DNA of 8,993 nt from PMNU01 sp035480575 (GTDB taxonomy: Bacteria > Patescibacteriota > Saccharimonadia > Saccharimonadales > UBA4665). Both the position numbers and the translations under genes were made by a program. The notes under the pieces are model-generated. The model was not told where the DNA came from. It did no database searches and saw only the letters and a list, made by a program, of their open reading frames with translations. Below, piece by piece: positions 5,509 to 8,993 of this stretch (positions within the stretch are counted from its first letter, which is position 1; every line of letters starts with the position of its first letter). The DNA is taken from contig DATIHR010000024.1 in the NCBI GenBank assembly GCA_035480575.1, positions 1 to 8,993 of the forward strand. The letters are read 5' to 3'.

Positions 5509-6371
5509 TCGCGGTCGAGTAGTCGGTCTAGGTAGGCACCGTAACCACTCTTGGTGAGCCCTTCGCTTAGCTTGCGGAGCTGGTTGTCGTCTATGTAACC
5601 TTCTTGCCAAGCGATTTCTTCGATACAACCTATCTTTTGCCCCTGCCGTTCCTCGATAATCTGTACAAACTGTGACGCCTTAAGCACGTCGTCGAAATTG
5701 CCGGGGTCGATCCAGGCAGTACCACGGTCCATGACGCTTACTTGCAGCTTGCCGCGTTCTAGGTAACCGTTATGGATCTCGGTAATCTCCAGTTCGCCGC
5801 GGGCACTTGGCTGAACGTTCTTAGCAATCTCAATGACGTCGTTGTCGTAGAAGTATAAGCCAGGAATACCGTAATTAGATTTTGGTTTGGCAGGCTTTTC
5901 TTCGATTGAAATTGCCTTCATATTTTTATCGAACTCCACCACGCCAAGCCGCTCGGGAGTGGCTGTGTGATAGGCGTAGATGATTCCACCATCTGGGTCG
6001 GTATTCTGTTTGAGCTGGTCGCCAAACGCCGAACCATAAAAGATGTTGTCGCCCAAGATGAGGCATACCTTATCGCTGCCAATAAAGTCGGCCCCAACGA
6101 TAAAGGCGTCGGCCAAACCGCGCGGCTCGGACTGGGTTACATAGTCGAATCGGCAACCGAGGTGCGATCCGTCGCCCAAGAGTTGCTTAAAGCGTTCTTG
6201 GTCTGCCGGCGTGGTAATAATGAGGATTTCACGGATGCCGGCTAACATTAGGGTGCTGAGCGGGTAGTAGATCATCGGTTTATCGTAGATGGGCATGAGC
6301 TGCTTGCAGATGCCTTTGGTAATTGGGTACAGACGGGTGCCGGAACCGCCGGCTAAAATAATGCCTTTCAT
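5505..6371 (-). CDS. rmlA: Glucose-1-phosphate thymidylyltransferase (dTDP-glucose pyrophosphorylase)
   Basis: A 288-residue enzyme of normal RmlA length that joins glucose-1-phosphate and dTTP to give dTDP-glucose and pyrophosphate, the first step of dTDP-L-rhamnose synthesis in the cytoplasm. The N-terminus has MKGIILAGGSGTRLYPIT (1-18), the nucleotide-binding loop, then KQLMPIYDKPMIYYPLSTLMLAGI (23-46). Other motifs are SEPRGLADAF (81-90), LGDNIFYG (106-113; D108 is the expected metal ligand), IEEKPAKPKSNYGIPGLYFYD (156-176), RGELEITEIHN (191-201) and AWIDPGNFDDVLKAS (219-233; D222 is the second expected metal ligand). The last motif reads WIDPGN where most RmlA proteins have WLDTGT. It is the last gene of the rml operon; its ATG overlaps the rmlD stop as ATGA, with AAGGAG upstream. 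Its end overlaps the convergent GT-C fusion gene by 4 bp. Confidence 0.95.
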   Translation of the reverse strand: MKGIILAGGSGTRLYPITKGICKQLMPIYDKPMIYYPLSTLMLAGIREILIITTPADQERFKQLLGDGSHLGCRFDYVTQSEPRGLADAFIVGADFIGSDKVCLILGDNIFYGSAFGDQLKQNTDPDGGIIYAYHTATPERLGVVEFDKNMKAISIEEKPAKPKSNYGIPGLYFYDNDVIEIAKNVQPSARGELEITEIHNGYLERGKLQVSVMDRGTAWIDPGNFDDVLKASQFVQIIEERQGQKIGCIEEIAWQEGYIDDNQLRKLSEGLTKSGYGAYLDRLLDRD

Positions 6372-7243
6372 GAAATCTTCTCCTTAGGCTTGGCTTGTTC
6401 GGCCGCGATGTAGGCGTGCAGCTCGGCGCGCCAATCAGCCGGAGTATAGCCCGCTGTTTTAATTTTGCTCAGGTCGAAGTAGCTTTTGAGCGGCCGCGGT
6501 GCAACGTGCGGCTTACTCTTAAAATATTCCTCGGTGGTAACGCCGGTAACAACCAGGTCTTCGCGGCCAATTTCTTTGAAGATAAGGTGGGTGATGTCGG
6601 CCCAGCTGGTAGGTTCGCCGTCGTTACTCAGGTTGTAGACGCCGTAGGCGGCCTGAGAGCTGAGCAAGTGGTCGATGCCGTCTACGAGCGAGGGAGTAAA
6701 GGTAAGGCGGGTAATCTGGTCGTTTACGACGCTGGGAGAAATGTTTTTCTCGGCCAGGCCCAGCATGATGCGCACGAAGTTGTGCCCCTCACCAATGAGT
6801 GCGTGGGTGCGCATGATGTAGTGCTTGGGCGTGACGCTTACGGCGATGTCGCCAGCGGCTTTGGTCTGAGCGTACACACCAAGGGGAGCAAGGTCTTCGG
6901 TTTCGGAGTGGTTTTCGCGTGTGCCGTCAAAAACATAGTCGCTGGAAACATGTACTAAGGTGAGGTCGTGCTCGGTAGCCACCTTGCTGAGGTAGCCGGG
7001 AGCCACGGCATTAATCTTCCAGACAATGGGGCGGCCTTCTTCGGTTTCGGCCTCATCGACGCTGGTGTAGGCGGCGGCGTTTATAATTACATCTACTTTT
7101 GACCAATCGTAGGCGTGTACCATTTCCCAGTCGGTCATATCGAACTGGTCGCGGTCTACGGCTATGGCACTCGGGTATTTAGCTTGCAAGGCTTTGCCCA
7201 GCTGGCCGTAGGCACCAATAATGAGAATGCGTGAGTCGTCCAT
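6368..7243 (-). CDS. rmlD: dTDP-4-dehydrorhamnose reductase
   Basis: A 291-residue NAD(P)H-dependent reductase that completes dTDP-L-rhamnose by reducing the 4-keto group. It shows the Rossmann loop ILIIGAYGQLG (6-16), D52VIINAAAYTSVDEAE (51-66), NAVAPGYL (78-85), VHVSSDYVFDG (97-107, with the substrate-contacting YVFDG), the catalytic pair Y124-x3-K128 in GVYAQTKAAGD, RTHALIGEGHNFV (145-157) and RPLKSYFDLSKI (250-261). The C-terminal W271RAEL segment closes the fold. The start ATG at 7243 directly follows the TAA of rmlC, in the same reading frame, and the GGAGGT site lies in the last rmlC codons. The N-terminus fits a complete RmlD, so this is a real separate start. In some Actinobacteria, from memory, the two are one RmlCD polypeptide. 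Confidence 0.93.
   Translation of the reverse strand: MDDSRILIIGAYGQLGKALQAKYPSAIAVDRDQFDMTDWEMVHAYDWSKVDVIINAAAYTSVDEAETEEGRPIVWKINAVAPGYLSKVATEHDLTLVHVSSDYVFDGTRENHSETEDLAPLGVYAQTKAAGDIAVSVTPKHYIMRTHALIGEGHNFVRIMLGLAEKNISPSVVNDQITRLTFTPSLVDGIDHLLSSQAAYGVYNLSNDGEPTSWADITHLIFKEIGREDLVVTGVTTEEYFKSKPHVAPRPLKSYFDLSKIKTAGYTPADWRAELHAYIAAEQAKPKEKIS
6380..6385 (-). promoter_or_regulatory. Ribosome binding site of rmlA
   Basis: AAGGAG on the minus strand, 8 nt before the rmlA ATG at 6371 and inside the last codons of rmlD. It supports the MKGIILAGG start. Confidence 0.75.
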
Positions 7244-7813
7244 TTATACCTCCAGAGGTTTAACATCTTTAAGTAGTGGGTGGTTGCGGTCGCGGTCGCT
7301 CATAATTGCTTGATCGAGCGGCACCGGCCATGTAACGCCAATTTCGGGATCTGACAGGTTGGCAAAGCAGTACTGGTCGTAATTGTCGGCACTCCAGTGG
7401 GCGTTAACGCTGTAGAGGTAGTAGGTATCTGGCTCGAGTGTCTGGAACGAATTGGCAACGCCTTTCGGCAAAAAGACGGTGGTGTTGGGTGTGATCTCCA
7501 CGGTTACTACTTTGCCAAAGCTGTCACCCTTGCGTAAATCGACGTAAGCGGCAAAAACTTTCCCGGTAATTACGGCGATGTATTTATCCCAGGGCTCGGC
7601 GTGGAAGCCGCGCGTCACGCCTTTTTCTTTGTTGTAGCTAAGGCTGTTTTGTACGATGTTGAATGCCTCCGGCAGTCCGGCTGCTACGAGTTTGGCTTTT
7701 TGGTATTTTTCTTGAAAATAACCGCGCTCGTCGCCAACGTAAGTGACGTCAAAAATTAAGAGTCCGGGTATATCGGTAGTGTGTCCGGTGATTTCGGTTG
7801 TTGGTACGCCCAT
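7244..7813 (-). CDS. rmlC: dTDP-4-dehydrorhamnose 3,5-epimerase, RmlCD-type
   Basis: A 189-residue cupin-fold epimerase acting on dTDP-4-keto-6-deoxyglucose at C3 and C5. Diagnostic segments are IPGLLIFDVTYVGDERGYFQEKY (15-37), QNSLSYNKEKGVTRGFHAEPWDKY (55-78), GKVFAAYVDLR (84-94), PKGVANSFQTLE (116-127), YYLYSVNAHW (131-140) and GVTWPVPLDQAIMSDRDRNHPLL (159-181). H71 in RGFH is the expected catalytic base; D173 or D175 near the end is the likely partner acid. RGFHAEPWDKY and VANSF differ from the common RGLHYQ and GFAHGF of stand-alone RmlC. They resemble, from memory, the epimerase half of actinobacterial RmlCD bifunctional enzymes. rmlB ends 12 nt upstream, and AAAGGAGG overlaps that stop. 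The stop abuts the rmlD start with no spacer and no frame change. Activity is likely but not certain, given the altered active-site surroundings. Confidence 0.88.
   Translation of the reverse strand: MGVPTTEITGHTTDIPGLLIFDVTYVGDERGYFQEKYQKAKLVAAGLPEAFNIVQNSLSYNKEKGVTRGFHAEPWDKYIAVITGKVFAAYVDLRKGDSFGKVVTVEITPNTTVFLPKGVANSFQTLEPDTYYLYSVNAHWSADNYDQYCFANLSDPEIGVTWPVPLDQAIMSDRDRNHPLLKDVKPLEV
7248..7253 (-). promoter_or_regulatory. Ribosome binding site of rmlD inside the end of rmlC
   Basis: GGAGGT on the minus strand encodes the Glu-Val end of rmlC and lies 4 nt before the rmlD ATG. It shows that rmlD is initiated on its own despite being in frame with rmlC. Confidence 0.75.
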
Positions 7814-7819
7814 TGCAAG

Positions 7820-7827
7820 CCTCCTTT
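7820..7827 (-). promoter_or_regulatory. Ribosome binding site of rmlC
   Basis: AAAGGAGG on the minus strand, 6 nt before the rmlC ATG at 7813. It overlaps the rmlB stop codon (TAAAGGAGG) and is the strongest Shine-Dalgarno in the window. Confidence 0.8.
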
Positions 7828-8848
7828 ACGCCTTCGTCTCGGCTTTGGTTTTGTACATGCCGCTGCTGCGTAACAGATCGAAGCGTTCGTAAAATGGGCG
7901 CCACCAGTCTTGGTGGGCGACATACCAATCGACAGTTTGCTTGATACCTTCCTCGAAGGTAACGCCCTGTTTCCAGCCGAGTGATTGCTGAAGGTAGGTG
8001 GAGTCGATGTCGTAGCGCATGTCGTGTCCGGGCCGGTCGGCAACGTACTCGATAAGACTCTTGGGCTTGCCCAAGATATCCAGGATGGTTTCGGCAATTT
8101 GGACGCCGTTGCGCTGAGCGCCGCCGCCAACGCAGTAGGTTTCTTCCAGCTTACCTTTGTGAATGGCGAGATCGATCGCAGAGCAGTGATCCTCTACAAA
8201 CAAGTAGTCGCGTATGGCTTGCCCGTTACCATAGACGGGCAATGGCTTGTTGTCTAGAGCATTGGCTATAAATACCGGAATAACGCGGCCAGGCGAGTCG
8301 CCGGGGCCGTAATTGTTGGAGCAGTTAGTGATGGTGTAGGGCAGGCCATAACTTTCGCCGTATGCGCGTACAATGTGGTCACTGCTGGCTTTGGAGGCTG
8401 AGTAGGGGCTGCGCGGCGCGTAGGGGGTGATCTCGCTAAACTTAGCGTTTGGGTCGTCGAGCGGCAAGGTGCCAAATACTTCGTCGGTAGATACGTGGTG
8501 GAAGCGTGACACGTTGTTCTTAATCGCTGCCCGGGCAATACTGTCGCTGCCCAAGATGTTGGAGCGCAAGAATGGGCCGGGGTCGGCGATTGAGCGGTCT
8601 ACATGAGTGTGAGCGGCAAAGTGCACTACAAAGTCTTGGCCGCGAGTGAGCTCGTCCATTTTATCGAAGTCGCAGATGTCGGCCTCTACAAACGTAATTT
8701 TATCGAGCACCTCAGCCAGCCGGCCTTTGTCGCCGGCATATGTCAGCGCGTCGACTACGGTAACCTCGTAGTCGGGGTGGTTCTTGAGGGTATAAAGCAC
8801 AAAGTTTGAACCGATAAACCCTGCGCCACCAGTTATAAGCATCTTCAT
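7826..8848 (-). CDS. rmlB: dTDP-glucose 4,6-dehydratase
   Basis: A 340-residue extended short-chain dehydrogenase that turns dTDP-glucose into dTDP-4-keto-6-deoxyglucose using bound NAD, the second step of dTDP-rhamnose synthesis. Motifs in order: TGGAGFIGSNF (6-16, NAD loop), VVDALTYAGD (31-40), ADICD (56-60), VVHFAAHTHVDRSI (74-87), HHVSTDEVFG (117-126; T121, D122 and E123 are the dehydratase triad), PYSASKASSDHIVRAY (148-163; Y149 and K153 catalytic), CSNNYGPGDSPGRVIPVFI (176-194), GNGQAIRDYLFVEDHCSAI (207-225) and DRPGHDMRYDID (271-282). Two departures from the usual text are AAHTHVDRS for AAESHVDRS and GPGDSPGRVIP for GPYQFPEKLIP; neither removes a known catalytic residue. The start is ATG 8848, with a second ATG two codons in; neither has a well-placed Shine-Dalgarno (AAAGGG is about 14 nt away). 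The preceding gene ends 21 nt upstream, so it is probably operon-internal. Confidence 0.95.
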   Translation of the reverse strand: MKMLITGGAGFIGSNFVLYTLKNHPDYEVTVVDALTYAGDKGRLAEVLDKITFVEADICDFDKMDELTRGQDFVVHFAAHTHVDRSIADPGPFLRSNILGSDSIARAAIKNNVSRFHHVSTDEVFGTLPLDDPNAKFSEITPYAPRSPYSASKASSDHIVRAYGESYGLPYTITNCSNNYGPGDSPGRVIPVFIANALDNKPLPVYGNGQAIRDYLFVEDHCSAIDLAIHKGKLEETYCVGGGAQRNGVQIAETILDILGKPKSLIEYVADRPGHDMRYDIDSTYLQQSLGWKQGVTFEEGIKQTVDWYVAHQDWWRPFYERFDLLRSSGMYKTKAETKA

Positions 8849-8869
8849 ATACGTGTAGTAAGCCCTTTC

Positions 8870-8992
8870 TTAGCTCTGTTGATATTGGGGGTCGAGTGCC
8901 TCGACGTTGGTTGCGATTTTGTTGGTCCAGTCAACCTCCGGGAAGGTATGGAGTAAGTCGGCAATATACTTGCGCAGTGTCTCGTAGTTGTC
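8870..8992 (-). CDS. C-terminal 40 residues of an unidentified protein upstream of rmlB
   Basis: This minus-strand frame enters from the right edge and stops at TAA (8870-8872). The residues run DNYETLRKYIADLL, HTFPEVDWTNKIATNVEAL, DPQYQQS. They look like an ordinary soluble protein end: an amphipathic helix followed by a polar tail, with no membrane segment. The other two minus-strand frames do not continue as well; one meets a stop after 20 codons. I do not recognise the family. The 21-nt gap to rmlB and shared strand suggest the same operon, so a glycosyltransferase or another sugar-nucleotide enzyme is the natural guess, but nothing in the visible residues proves it. Confidence 0.6.
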   Translation of the reverse strand, partial: DNYETLRKYIADLLHTFPEVDWTNKIATNVEALDPQYQQS

Positions 8993-8993
8993 G

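Noticed and set aside
6395..6958. 187-codon plus-strand open frame opposite rmlD
   Set aside because: It is a shadow of rmlD, whose motifs are intact; the Gly/Val-rich translation reflects complementary codons.

Overview
This window is a cell-surface carbohydrate locus. It holds two glycosyltransferase/flippase clusters on the left (about 1-5508) and a complete dTDP-L-rhamnose synthesis operon on the right (about 5505-8993). I see no rRNA, tRNA, CRISPR array, insertion sequence or convincing intrinsic terminator. Genes are packed tightly; the largest non-coding stretch is 197 bp (2752-2948). The standard bacterial code works throughout, base composition looks balanced, and the rhamnose genes carry Shine-Dalgarno sites. 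The compact style, the short soluble DPM1-like glycosyltransferase and the epimerase tail suggest a small-genome bacterium, perhaps a Patescibacteria (CPR) member such as Saccharibacteria. That placement is a low-confidence inference. The rhamnose epimerase looks like the N-terminal half of actinobacterial RmlCD fusion proteins.

Left part. The tail of a nucleotide-sugar epimerase (2-250, +) overlaps a soluble family-2 glycosyltransferase (237-965, +). That gene ends tail-to-tail, sharing a CTAG, with a small GtrA-type membrane protein (962-1363, -). Upstream of gtrA on the same strand is a polytopic, probably GT-C-fold, membrane protein (1438-2751, -). A divergent intergenic region (2752-2948) with candidate promoters on both strands and a perfect 10-bp inverted repeat separates this from a two-gene plus-strand operon. 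That operon is a GtrB/ArnC-like polyprenyl-phosphate glycosyltransferase (2949-3917) overlapping a protein (3901-5508) that fuses a GtrA domain to a PIG-V-like GT-C glycosyltransferase.

Right part. All genes are on the minus strand, read from the right edge: the last 40 residues of an unidentified protein, then rmlB, rmlC, rmlD, rmlA. Spacing is minimal: 21 nt, 12 nt, 0 nt with the two frames in register, then a 4-nt ATGA overlap. rmlA ends tail-to-tail with the fusion gene, sharing 4 bp (5505-5508).

Working together. RmlA-D would convert glucose-1-phosphate and dTTP into dTDP-L-rhamnose. The plus-strand operon has the parts of a Gtr-type decoration system: GtrB-like loading of a sugar on the undecaprenyl carrier, GtrA-like translocation, and a GT-C enzyme transferring the sugar on the outer face. 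The left cluster has a parallel set (GT2, GtrA, GT-C) as separate genes on both strands. The donor sugar and acceptor cannot be read from the sequence.
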